From Gemmatimonadota bacterium (GTDB taxonomy: Bacteria > Gemmatimonadota > Gemmatimonadetes > Gemmatimonadales > Gemmatimonadaceae), in contig JAQBQC010000136.1 of the NCBI GenBank assembly GCA_028287205.1, forward strand, positions 1 to 5,858: DNA of 5,858 nt, given 5' to 3'. The translations under genes were made by a program, and so were the position numbers. The notes beneath the pieces were generated by a model. That model was not told the DNA's origin and made no database searches. It worked only from the letters and a program-made list of their open reading frames with translations. Numbering within the stretch: position 1 is the stretch's first letter; every line of letters starts with the position of its first letter. Below are positions 1-5,858 of this stretch, in pieces.

Positions 1-24
1 GCCCGGATGCGCAAGCGAGTATGA
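1..24 (+). CDS. C-terminal tail of a probable upstream gene (partial)
   Basis: Frame 1 reads seven codons (A-R-M-R-K-R-V) and stops at TGA 22-24. This stop shares the ATGA tetranucleotide with the ATG of the next gene at 21, an arrangement typical of translationally coupled bacterial genes. A short basic tail of this kind is common at the cytoplasmic end of membrane proteins. Too little is visible to assign a family, and frame 2 is also open across the window edge, so the existence of this gene is inferred from the junction geometry and from the tight packing of the rest of the cluster. Confidence 0.4.
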   Translation, partial: ARMRKRV

Positions 25-995
25 CGCTCGTCGCCGCGGCCTCTCAACACGCCGCGATCGACGTCTCGGTGCTCGTGCCGGCAAAGGACGAGGCCGAGAA
101 TCTGCCGCTCTTCATGGAGCAGGCCGCGGAGGCGTTCGCGAACAGCACTGTCGCGTACGAGGTCGTGGTCATCGACGACGGCTCCACCGACAACACGTCT
201 CGGGTGCTCGCGGAGCTGCAGAAGCGCTACCCGTTCCTGCGCGTGGCGCACCACAGGCGCCAGCGCGGCATTGCGGACGCGCTCCGTACCGGATATCTCG
301 CCGCCCGCGGCCGCGTGCTCGTGTTCTATCCGGCGGACCTGCAGTACAAGCCGGAGGACATCCCCCGTCTCGTGGCGCCGATCCTCGCCGGCGAGTCGGA
401 CATGGTGACGGGCTTCAAGCAGGGCGTCTACGAGAAGGCATTCGTCTCGCGCATCTACAACGGGTTGAGTCGCTCGCTCTTCGAGATCCCCGTGCGCGAT
501 CTCAACTCCGTGAAAGCGTATCGCCGTGAGGTGATGGACGCGCTCCCGGTGCGCCCCGACTGGCACCGTTACATGATCGTCATCGCGGCAGAGAGTGGAT
601 TCACGGTCACCGAGATCCCGGTGCCGCTGTATCCGCGCAACGCGGGAGTCTCGAAGTTCGGTATCGGCCGCATTCCCATCGGCGTGCTCGACATGCTCTC
701 GGTGTGGTTCGAGCTGCGCTTCGGTCGCAAGCCGCTGCTCCTCTTCGGCATGACCGGGTTCGCGCTGTTCCTGCTCGGCGTGCTCGCCGGTATTTTCGCG
801 CTCGTGATGCGCGTCTTCTGGGGCATCGGCTTCCGGCCGCTGCTCAACCTCGTCGAGATCTGCGTCATCACGGGGAGCGTGTTCCTGGTTGGCGGGCTCG
901 TTGGCGAGATGATCGCCGGACAACGTGCCGAGATGCGCGAGCTGCGACGACAGATCGGCGCGTCGCTGCCGAGGCGGGACGGCGACGATCGCTGA
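21..995 (+). CDS. Family 2 glycosyltransferase with C-terminal membrane anchor (GtrB/ArnC/DPM-like)
   Basis: This 324-residue protein has a GT-A fold domain followed by two membrane helices. The nucleotide-sugar half shows VLVPAKDEAENL (residues 17-28) and VVIDDGSTDNT (49-59). The metal/sugar region is YPADLQYKPEDI (103-114), where the first Asp of the usual DXD motif is replaced by Pro104 while Asp106 is kept. RDLNSVKAYRRE (159-170) and the late GVSKFG segment (209-214) match the acceptor side of polyprenyl-phosphate glycosyltransferases. Hydrophobic segments at about 239-263 and 274-298 form a hairpin, followed by a basic tail. Enzymes of this architecture usually move a sugar from a nucleotide donor to undecaprenyl or dolichyl phosphate on the cytoplasmic face; donor and acceptor cannot be read here. 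ATG 21 places the first strand at the usual distance from the N terminus and overlaps an upstream stop, although no strong Shine-Dalgarno is seen. It is the first complete gene of the operon. Confidence 0.9.
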   Translation: MTLVAAASQHAAIDVSVLVPAKDEAENLPLFMEQAAEAFANSTVAYEVVVIDDGSTDNTSRVLAELQKRYPFLRVAHHRRQRGIADALRTGYLAARGRVLVFYPADLQYKPEDIPRLVAPILAGESDMVTGFKQGVYEKAFVSRIYNGLSRSLFEIPVRDLNSVKAYRREVMDALPVRPDWHRYMIVIAAESGFTVTEIPVPLYPRNAGVSKFGIGRIPIGVLDMLSVWFELRFGRKPLLLFGMTGFALFLLGVLAGIFALVMRVFWGIGFRPLLNLVEICVITGSVFLVGGLVGEMIAGQRAEMRELRRQIGASLPRRDGDDR

Positions 996-999
996 TTCC

Positions 1000-1004
1000 G
1001 GAGG
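1000..1004 (+). promoter_or_regulatory. Candidate ribosome binding site GGAGG for the UPF0104 gene
   Basis: GGAGG lies just after the TGA (993-995) of the first glycosyltransferase gene. It is 16 nt before GTG 1021, rather far, and only 1 nt before GTG 1006, too close. Neither spacing is ideal, so the site supports a start in this short gap without deciding between the two GTG codons. Confidence 0.45.
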
Positions 1005-1020
1005 TGTGCACGACACGTCG

Positions 1021-1974
1021 GTGACGGCGCCATCGCGCCGTACGCTGCTGCGCCTGGTGCAGGTCGCACTCGCGGCGGTCGTGATCGTGCTCGTCGCGCG
1101 CAAGATCGTGCAGCAGTGGGGCGCAGTGAAGCTCGCGCTCGACCAGGCGCGCCCGAACTGGCTCGCGCTCGCGGCGTCGGGCATCGTGGTGCTCGCCACG
1201 TACGCGGTTCTCATCGAGACGTGGCGCGTGATTCTGCGCGGATGGCAGCACGACCTGCCGTTCATGGACGCCGCGCGCATCTGGACGATCTCGAATCTCG
1301 GGAAGTATCTCCCGGGGAAGGTCTGGTCGATTACCGCTCTCGCCGTGATGTCCCGCGAATACGGCGTGTCTGCGGCGGAGGGGGCGACAGCATCGGTGCT
1401 CGTGACGCTCGTGAACACGCTCGTCGGCTTCGCGGTCGCATTCGTTGCGGGCGCGTCGCTGCTCAGACTTCCGGCCGCTCTCGTGATCGCGATCGCGGTG
1501 ATCGCCGTTGCGGTCATCGCCTCGCCATCGGCGCTCCCGAGACTCGGCGTGCTGGCGGGGAAGCTGTTCAAGCGCGAGATCGTGCTGCGCCCGCTCGCGC
1601 ACCGCGTGCTGCTGCTCGCCGGTGCGCTCACGGCCGTCGCGTGGCTCATGTACGGTGTCGCGTTCTGGCTCTTCACCGTGGGCGTGCTCGGCAGCGCGCC
1701 TGGCGCGCTTCGGAACTACGTGGCAGTTTTCGCAGGCTCGTACCTGCTCGGCTTCCTCGCGATATTTTCGCCGGCTGGCGTCGGTGCGCGCGAGGGCGCG
1801 ATGGGATTCGCGCTGCAGCGGGCGGGATTCGCGATCGGACCGGCGTATCTGCTGGCGGTTGCATCGCGTCTGTGGCTCACCGCACTCGAAGTGATTCCGC
1901 CGCTCATTTTTTTGGCCTTCGTCCGGCGCCGCCGGCTGTCCATACATGAAGAAGAACACAGCCCCACGCGCTGA
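1021..1974 (+). CDS. UPF0104 / lysylphosphatidylglycerol synthase-type transmembrane protein (flippase-like)
   Basis: From GTG 1021 this is a 317-residue, almost wholly hydrophobic protein with roughly eight membrane helices. It carries the two recognisable family signatures: NLGKYLPGKVW (residues 92-102) and SPAGVGAREGAM (250-261), plus RLWLTALE (283-290) in the last helix, and it ends in a charged tail. The family includes the membrane part of MprF, which moves lysyl-phosphatidylglycerol across the membrane, and the AglD/YbhN-type proteins often found beside glycosyltransferases. No soluble aminoacyltransferase domain follows, so it is not an MprF synthase. Transport of a lipid-linked sugar is an inference from the neighbours. 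The frame stays open upstream to ATG 925, but the added residues are Cys/Arg-rich, unlike a membrane N terminus, and would overlap the preceding gene by 71 nt. GTG 1006 is an alternative start. The 3' end overlaps the next gene by 29 nt. Confidence 0.85.
   Translation: MTAPSRRTLLRLVQVALAAVVIVLVARKIVQQWGAVKLALDQARPNWLALAASGIVVLATYAVLIETWRVILRGWQHDLPFMDAARIWTISNLGKYLPGKVWSITALAVMSREYGVSAAEGATASVLVTLVNTLVGFAVAFVAGASLLRLPAALVIAIAVIAVAVIASPSALPRLGVLAGKLFKREIVLRPLAHRVLLLAGALTAVAWLMYGVAFWLFTVGVLGSAPGALRNYVAVFAGSYLLGFLAIFSPAGVGAREGAMGFALQRAGFAIGPAYLLAVASRLWLTALEVIPPLIFLAFVRRRRLSIHEEEHSPTR
1907..1913 (+). repeat. T7 homopolymer tract in the 3' part of the UPF0104 gene
   Basis: Seven consecutive T bases occur inside the last helix of the UPF0104 protein (codons ATT TTT TTG, I296-F297-L298), in otherwise strongly GC-rich DNA. 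The tract lies 32 nt before the YfhO start. The YfhO frame is open from 1895 onward (its nearest upstream stop is TGA 1892-1894), so loss of one T, or a +1 slip, would join the two reading frames. The sequence shows the tract; any role in slippage is conjecture. Confidence 0.5.
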
Positions 1975-4339
1975 ACCCGCAGCCGACATCGGCGCGCCTC
2001 GCCTCGCCGGCCTCTGGAGCGCAGTCGTGTATGCGCTCGCGACGCTGCTGCTCGGCGCGCCCGCGCTCGCCGGCAGATTCCTGATCAACATCCACAGCGA
2101 TCAGTATCTCGCCGGCTACGCATTCCGTGAATTTGCCGCGCAGACGCTGCGCACCACGGGCTCGTTCCCGCTATGGAACCCGTACATCTACGGCGGGCTT
2201 CCCTACGTCGCGGCGATGCACGGCGACATTTTCTATCCGACGTTTCTGCTGCGCATGATCATGCCCACCGATGTCGCGATGACGGTCGGCTTCATGGTGC
2301 ACATTTTTCTCGCCGGTCTCTTCACGTACTACTTTCTGCGCGCGTGGGGGCTCGGATTCTATCCCGCGCTGCTCGGTGGACTCGCCTACATGATGGGCGG
2401 CCCGATCGCCTCGTACGTGTCTCCCGGCCACGATGGAAAGCTTTTCGTCAGCGCGCTCACGCCGCTCGCGCTCTGGATGCTCGTGCGCGGCATTCGCGAC
2501 GGGCGGCTGTGGGCCTTCGGCGTGTTCGCGCTGGCAACGGGTCTCGCGGTGCTGAGCCCACATCCGCAGCTGCTTCAATATCAGCTGCTGCTCTCCGGCG
2601 CCTTCGCGCTCTTTCTCGCATTCTCGGGCGGCGATAGCGGAGTCAGGCTGCCACGCAACACGGCGCTTGCTCGGCTGGGCCTCTCCGCAGCGGGAGTGGG
2701 CGTAGGAATGCTCATGGGGGCGGTGCAGTACCTGCCGGTGATGCAGTACGTGCCGTGGTCGCCGCGTGCCGGCGGGAAGGGGTACGACTATGCCACCACG
2801 TATTCGTTTCCGCTCGAGGAGCTCATCAACACGTACGTGCCGCAGTTCAGCGGCATCCTCACCGCGTACTGGGGCCGCAACGGCATTCATCTGCACAGCG
2901 AGTATCTCGGCGTGTCCGTTCTCATTCTCGCCGTGCTCGGCTTCGGTGCGGTGCGTGCGACGCGACGCCGGGCGTTCGCGCGCTTCTGGCTCGGCACGAT
3001 GATCGTGGCGCTGCTCTGGGCGCTCGGCAACTCGACGCCGTTCTTTCATCTCATCTATGCGATCGTTCCCGGCACGAAGTTCTTCCGCGCGCCCAGCACC
3101 ATCATCTATGTGGTCGCGCTCGCGATTGCGGTGTTCGCGGCGCTCGGCCTCGAGCGCGTGCTCGCACGAGAGTTCTCGCGCCGCTACCTCATCGGATGGG
3201 CGGTGGCTGCGGGCGTGATGCTTCTGCTTGGAGTATCGGGCGGGCTCACTTCCATGGCGACCGCGGTGGCCCTCCCACAGTTCATCGACAGGGTACCGGA
3301 CAATGCGAGTGCCGTGGTCCTGGGCTCGCTGCGCTCGTTTCTCGCGGCGGCGGTGACACTCGCGGTGCTGTTCGCACTGCTCGCCAACAAGCTGCGCGCG
3401 ACACAGGCAGCGTGGGCGCTAACCGCCGTCACCGCGCTCGATCTCTGGAGCATCGAGCGGCTGTACTGGCAGTTTTCGGCACCGGCCTCGCAGCTGTTCG
3501 CGAGCGATGCGATCATCGACTCCCTGAAATCCGCCAAGGAGCCGGGGAGGGTGCTCGCGCTGCAGCTCTCGCCCGAAGGCGATGCGCAGCGCGATCCCTA
3601 TCTCTCGACCCAGTCGAACGGACTGATGGCGCACGGCATCCGACAGGTCGTCGGGTACCACGGCAACTCGCTCGGCCGCTACAACGATCTGATCGAAGGT
3701 CGCCAACTCATCGAGCCGCAGCTCTGGCATCTGCTCAACGTGCGCTATCTCTTGACCGATGCTGATTCGGTTCCACTCCCGGGCGCGAAGAGACTGGCTG
3801 GTCCCGTGAAGAACGCGGCAGGGTCCACCGAGTATCTGTACCAGCTTCCCGGCGACAATGCGTTCGCGTGGGTCGCGCCGGTGATCGTCAAGGCGGGCGA
3901 CGCGCCTGTGCTCGCGACGGTAATCGATCCGCGCTTCGACGCCACGCGCGTCGCCCTCGTCGACAGCGCGGCGCCCGTGCTCGGCCCCCAGATCTCGGCA
4001 ATGCCCGCACCAACGGGCATTGGCGTGCACACGGTTTCGTACGCGCCAGGGCACATCGTGCTGCAGCTCGCGAAGCCGGCGCCGGCCGGATCCGCGCTCG
4101 TCGTTTCGGAGAACTACTATCCCGGGTGGTCGGCCACCGCGGACGGAAAGCCGGCGCCGGTGGTTCGCACGGATTACTCGCTCGTTGGCGTCGTGTTGCC
4201 CGCCGGGGCGACACACGTGGATCTGACGTTCTCGAGCCCAGCCTACAAGCGCGGCAAGAGTCTGACGCTGCTCGCCCTCGCGTTCTCGATCGTCGCCATC
4301 GCGGCGGGAGTCGTGGGCGACCGGAGGCGCCGTGGCTGA
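1946..4339 (+). CDS. YfhO-family polytopic membrane protein (GT-C type, putative lipid-linked sugar transferase)
   Basis: This 797-residue protein has a short basic cytoplasmic N terminus, then a long multi-helix region, a periplasmic-type C-terminal domain and a last helix (about 773-790) ending in DRRRRG. Features typical of YfhO proteins are SDQYLAGYAFREF (51-63) in the first outer loop, PLWNPYIYGGLPY (75-87), GHDGKL (161-166), SPHPQL (204-209), KFFRAPS (378-384), and the C-terminal ENYYPGWSATADGK (722-735) followed by a TDYSLVGVVLPAG strand. YfhO of Gram-positive bacteria is linked to glycosylation of lipoteichoic acid from a lipid-linked sugar donor; GT-C enzymes commonly use an acidic residue in the first outer loop, and Asp52 is the obvious candidate here. 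Substrate is unknown. ATG 1946 is the earliest start codon possible after the upstream in-frame stop at 1892-1894. No Shine-Dalgarno is evident, so translation is probably coupled to the overlapping UPF0104 gene. Confidence 0.88.
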   Translation: MKKNTAPRAEPAADIGAPRLAGLWSAVVYALATLLLGAPALAGRFLINIHSDQYLAGYAFREFAAQTLRTTGSFPLWNPYIYGGLPYVAAMHGDIFYPTFLLRMIMPTDVAMTVGFMVHIFLAGLFTYYFLRAWGLGFYPALLGGLAYMMGGPIASYVSPGHDGKLFVSALTPLALWMLVRGIRDGRLWAFGVFALATGLAVLSPHPQLLQYQLLLSGAFALFLAFSGGDSGVRLPRNTALARLGLSAAGVGVGMLMGAVQYLPVMQYVPWSPRAGGKGYDYATTYSFPLEELINTYVPQFSGILTAYWGRNGIHLHSEYLGVSVLILAVLGFGAVRATRRRAFARFWLGTMIVALLWALGNSTPFFHLIYAIVPGTKFFRAPSTIIYVVALAIAVFAALGLERVLAREFSRRYLIGWAVAAGVMLLLGVSGGLTSMATAVALPQFIDRVPDNASAVVLGSLRSFLAAAVTLAVLFALLANKLRATQAAWALTAVTALDLWSIERLYWQFSAPASQLFASDAIIDSLKSAKEPGRVLALQLSPEGDAQRDPYLSTQSNGLMAHGIRQVVGYHGNSLGRYNDLIEGRQLIEPQLWHLLNVRYLLTDADSVPLPGAKRLAGPVKNAAGSTEYLYQLPGDNAFAWVAPVIVKAGDAPVLATVIDPRFDATRVALVDSAAPVLGPQISAMPAPTGIGVHTVSYAPGHIVLQLAKPAPAGSALVVSENYYPGWSATADGKPAPVVRTDYSLVGVVLPAGATHVDLTFSSPAYKRGKSLTLLALAFSIVAIAAGVVGDRRRRG
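4323..4327 (+). promoter_or_regulatory. Ribosome binding site GGAGG for the DPM1-type gene
   Basis: GGAGG lies inside the last YfhO codons, 4 nt before GTG 4332. It supports the GTG start, which overlaps the YfhO stop (TGA 4337-4339) by 8 nt and suggests reinitiation or coupling. The spacing is slightly short but usable. Confidence 0.6.
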
Positions 4340-5054
4340 ACGGGCACTTGTCATCGTCCCCACGTACAACGAACGCGACAACATTGCGACGCTTCTCAAC
4401 CGGATTCTCGAGCAGGATCCGCGGCTCGAGGTGCTGATCGTCGACGATGGATCGCCGGACGGGACGGGGGAGCTCGCCGACCAGATTGCGGCGCGCGAAC
4501 CGCGCGTCCACGTGGTGCACCGCGCTCAAAAGCTCGGACTCGGCACCGCCTACTGCGCGGGCTTCCACTGGGCGCTGGAACGCGACTACGCCTACATCTT
4601 CGAGATGGATGCGGACTTCTCGCACGACCCGGCCCACTTGCCGACATTTCTCGCCGCCATCCAGAACGCCGATCTCGTTCTGGGCTCGCGCTACAATCGC
4701 GGGAAGGTGACGGTCGTGAACTGGCCCATCAGGCGGCTCATGCTGAGCTATGCCGCGAACCTGTATGCCCGATGGGTAACTGGTTTGCCACTCGACGATT
4801 CCACGGGCGGCTTCAAGTGCTTTCGCAGGTCCGTGCTGCAGGCAATCGATCTCGACTCGGTGCGGTCGAACGGTTACGGCTTCCAGATCGAGGTCAGCTA
4901 CCTTGCCTGGAGAAAGCACTTCAGGATCGTCGAGATTCCGATCGTCTTCCACGACCGAACCGAGGGGCAGAGCAAGATGTCGCGGAAGATCGTCTTCGAG
5001 GCGATCTGGATGGTATGGCGGCTGCGCTGGCGGACGCTCACCGGGAAGATCTGA
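4332..5054 (+). CDS. Polyprenyl-phosphate mannose synthase (DPM1/Ppm1-type glycosyltransferase)
   Basis: This 240-residue soluble GT2 enzyme has the full DPM1 signature set: VIVPTYNERDNI (residues 7-18), VDDGSPDGT (37-45), KLGLGTAY (67-74), MDADFSHDP (92-100) with an intact DXD, GSRY (118-121), DSTGGFKCFRR (156-166), GYGFQIE (181-187), and EIPIVFHDRTEGQSKMS (201-217). The length equals that of single-domain dolichol-phosphate mannosyltransferases, and no C-terminal membrane helices are present. It would transfer mannose from GDP-mannose to a polyprenyl phosphate at the cytoplasmic face, giving the donor used by GT-C transferases outside. Mannose specificity follows from the family and was not read from the sequence; glucose or another hexose remains possible. 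Translation starts at GTG 4332 behind a GGAGG, overlapping the YfhO gene by 8 nt. That coupling fits a donor-maker and donor-user pair. Confidence 0.9.
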   Translation: MAERALVIVPTYNERDNIATLLNRILEQDPRLEVLIVDDGSPDGTGELADQIAAREPRVHVVHRAQKLGLGTAYCAGFHWALERDYAYIFEMDADFSHDPAHLPTFLAAIQNADLVLGSRYNRGKVTVVNWPIRRLMLSYAANLYARWVTGLPLDDSTGGFKCFRRSVLQAIDLDSVRSNGYGFQIEVSYLAWRKHFRIVEIPIVFHDRTEGQSKMSRKIVFEAIWMVWRLRWRTLTGKI

Positions 5055-5056
5055 CG

Positions 5057-5858
5057 GTGGGGCGCCGGTTTTGGAAGATGTCGGGCTCGGGCAACGACTT
5101 CGTCGTCTTCGATTCCCGTGATGCCGAATCGAATGGGGCGTGGGAGCGGCCAGACGCCATCCAGACGCTCTGCGCGCACGGCACAGGCGTGGGAGCAGAT
5201 GGCGTCGTCTTCCTGGCAGAGGCGGGGCGTGCTGGGGCCGCGTTGGCCATACGCTACTACAACAGCGATGGCTCCCGCGGCGCCTTCTGCGGCAACGCCA
5301 CGCTGTGCATCACCAGGCTCGCGCGAGAGCTGGGGATCTCGAAGCAGGGCGAGGTCATGCTCGAGACCGACAGCGGGCTGGTGCCGGCACGCATGGGTGC
5401 GTCGGGTCCCGAGATCGATCTGCCCGCCGTGAGCGAGTGCTCGCTCGAGATCCCGGAGCTGAGGCCAGGTCCGGGGGAGCATCGGATCGGCTTCGCGCTG
5501 CCCGGCGTCCCGCACCTGGTCGTGCGCTGCGACAGCGTAGAATCGGTGCCTGTGGACGAGCGCGGCCGCGAGCTCCGGCACGCCGGTTTTCGGCCCGGAG
5601 GCGCCAATGTGAACTTCGTCTCGGTTCGAGACGGCAGCTGGTCGATCCGCACATTCGAGCGCGGCGTGGAAGGTGAAACGCTGGCGTGCGGGTCGGGAGC
5701 GATCGCGTCGGCCATCCTCCTGGCGCGTTGGAAGGAGAGCGGCGACGAAACGTCGCTCACCACGCGATCCGGCCGTGTGTTGACGGTCCGGCTGAAGCGG
5801 GAAGGAGATTCCTGGATGACCACTTTGGCATGCGAGGGACGGATCGTATTTACTGGCG
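5057..5858 (+). CDS. dapF: Diaminopimelate epimerase (DapF), 3' end cut by window edge
   Basis: GTG 5057 opens a frame with no stop before the window end, giving 267 residues of a family usually about 270-280 long, so only a few residues are missing. DapF interconverts LL- and meso-diaminopimelate for lysine and peptidoglycan synthesis, using two cysteines as acid and base without cofactor. Visible marks are KMSGSGNDFVVFD (residues 7-19), GVGADG, YNSDGS (68-73), Cys78 in CGN, PH at 152-153, N184 in ANVNF, FERGVEGET (200-208), and Cys211 in ACGSGA. Two spots diverge: CGNATLC (78-84) instead of the usual CGNGxRC, and GVPH (150-153) where many enzymes have GNPH. GTG 5057 gives the normal N-terminal lead before the SGSGNDF loop; ATG 5078 would remove the first strand. 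It sits 2 nt after the mannosyltransferase stop, with a weak GGGAAG 8 nt upstream. A DapF-like racemase acting on another amino acid is the main alternative. Confidence 0.88.
   Translation, partial: MGRRFWKMSGSGNDFVVFDSRDAESNGAWERPDAIQTLCAHGTGVGADGVVFLAEAGRAGAALAIRYYNSDGSRGAFCGNATLCITRLARELGISKQGEVMLETDSGLVPARMGASGPEIDLPAVSECSLEIPELRPGPGEHRIGFALPGVPHLVVRCDSVESVPVDERGRELRHAGFRPGGANVNFVSVRDGSWSIRTFERGVEGETLACGSGAIASAILLARWKESGDETSLTTRSGRVLTVRLKREGDSWMTTLACEGRIVFTG

Noticed and set aside
925..1020. Upstream ATG extension of the UPF0104 gene.
   Set aside because: The extra 32 residues are Cys/Arg/Asp-rich and come from the overlapping end of the first glycosyltransferase gene; a start in the 1006-1021 gap fits gene packing and topology better.
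868..2091. Long open frame on the minus strand (407 codons) opposite the UPF0104 gene.
   Set aside because: Its product is Arg/His/Glu-rich with no recognisable domain, as expected from the antisense of GC-rich genes, and it covers two well-supported + strand genes.
2755..3765. Plus-strand frame of 336 codons inside the YfhO gene.
   Set aside because: The translation is Arg/Ala/His-rich and domain-free, while the YfhO frame has clear family motifs across the same stretch.
4073..4160. The 13-nt string AAGCCGGCGCCGG occurs twice, 75 nt apart (4073-4085 and 4148-4160), each containing a GC palindrome.
   Set aside because: Both copies lie in frame and encode Lys-Pro-Ala-Pro turns in the YfhO C-terminal domain; codon bias in GC-rich DNA explains them, and no T-run follows to make a terminator.
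3419..4399. Long minus-strand frame (326 codons) opposite the YfhO gene, and a similar one at 3888-4952.
   Set aside because: Low-complexity, Arg-rich translations without family features; antisense shadows of YfhO and the mannosyltransferase.
5140..5676. Plus-strand frame of 178 codons at the right end.
   Set aside because: It is a shifted shadow of dapF. The true frame starts at GTG 5057, runs off the window end and carries both catalytic cysteines.
1..5858. Search for promoters, terminators, tRNA or rRNA genes, riboswitches, CRISPR arrays, insertion sequences and attachment sites.
   Set aside because: The genes are contiguous with gaps of at most 25 nt, and nothing resembling these elements was seen by eye.

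Overview
The window is a compact, strongly GC-rich bacterial segment with every gene on the + strand and essentially no non-coding DNA. It holds four complete genes, one gene cut by the right edge, and the last few codons of a probable gene at the left edge. Diaminopimelate epimerase shows that it is bacterial. The gene order, base composition and protein style (Ala/Arg/Val-rich, YfhO family next to a polyprenyl-phosphate mannose synthase) would suit Gemmatimonadota or a similar high-GC phylum. That placement is a guess from impression, not from a search.

Layout: (1) 1-24, tail of an upstream frame that overlaps the next start as ATGA. (2) 21-995, family 2 glycosyltransferase with two C-terminal membrane helices (GtrB/ArnC/DPM-like). 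(3) 1021-1974, UPF0104 / LPG-synthase-type multi-helix membrane protein without a catalytic C-terminal domain, a flippase-like candidate. (4) 1946-4339, large YfhO-family membrane protein of GT-C type. (5) 4332-5054, soluble DPM1-type polyprenyl-phosphate mannosyltransferase. (6) 5057 to the window end, diaminopimelate epimerase (dapF), starting at GTG and lacking only its last few residues. Junctions are -4, +25, -29, -8 and +2 nt, so a single operon is very likely. No promoter, terminator, RNA gene, mobile element, repeat array or CRISPR was seen.

How the genes may work together (inference): two cytoplasmic-face glycosyltransferases charge polyprenyl phosphate with sugars. The multi-helix membrane proteins could move and use those lipid-linked sugars on the outer face to decorate an envelope glycan, glycolipid or protein. 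DapF supplies meso-diaminopimelate for lysine and peptidoglycan and is probably a passenger in the operon.

I see no radically new system. The points most worth a second look are the divergent active-site motif of the DapF, the altered DXD motif of the first glycosyltransferase, a T7 tract whose slippage would fuse the two membrane proteins, and the possibility that the cluster is a self-contained lipid-linked sugar pathway.
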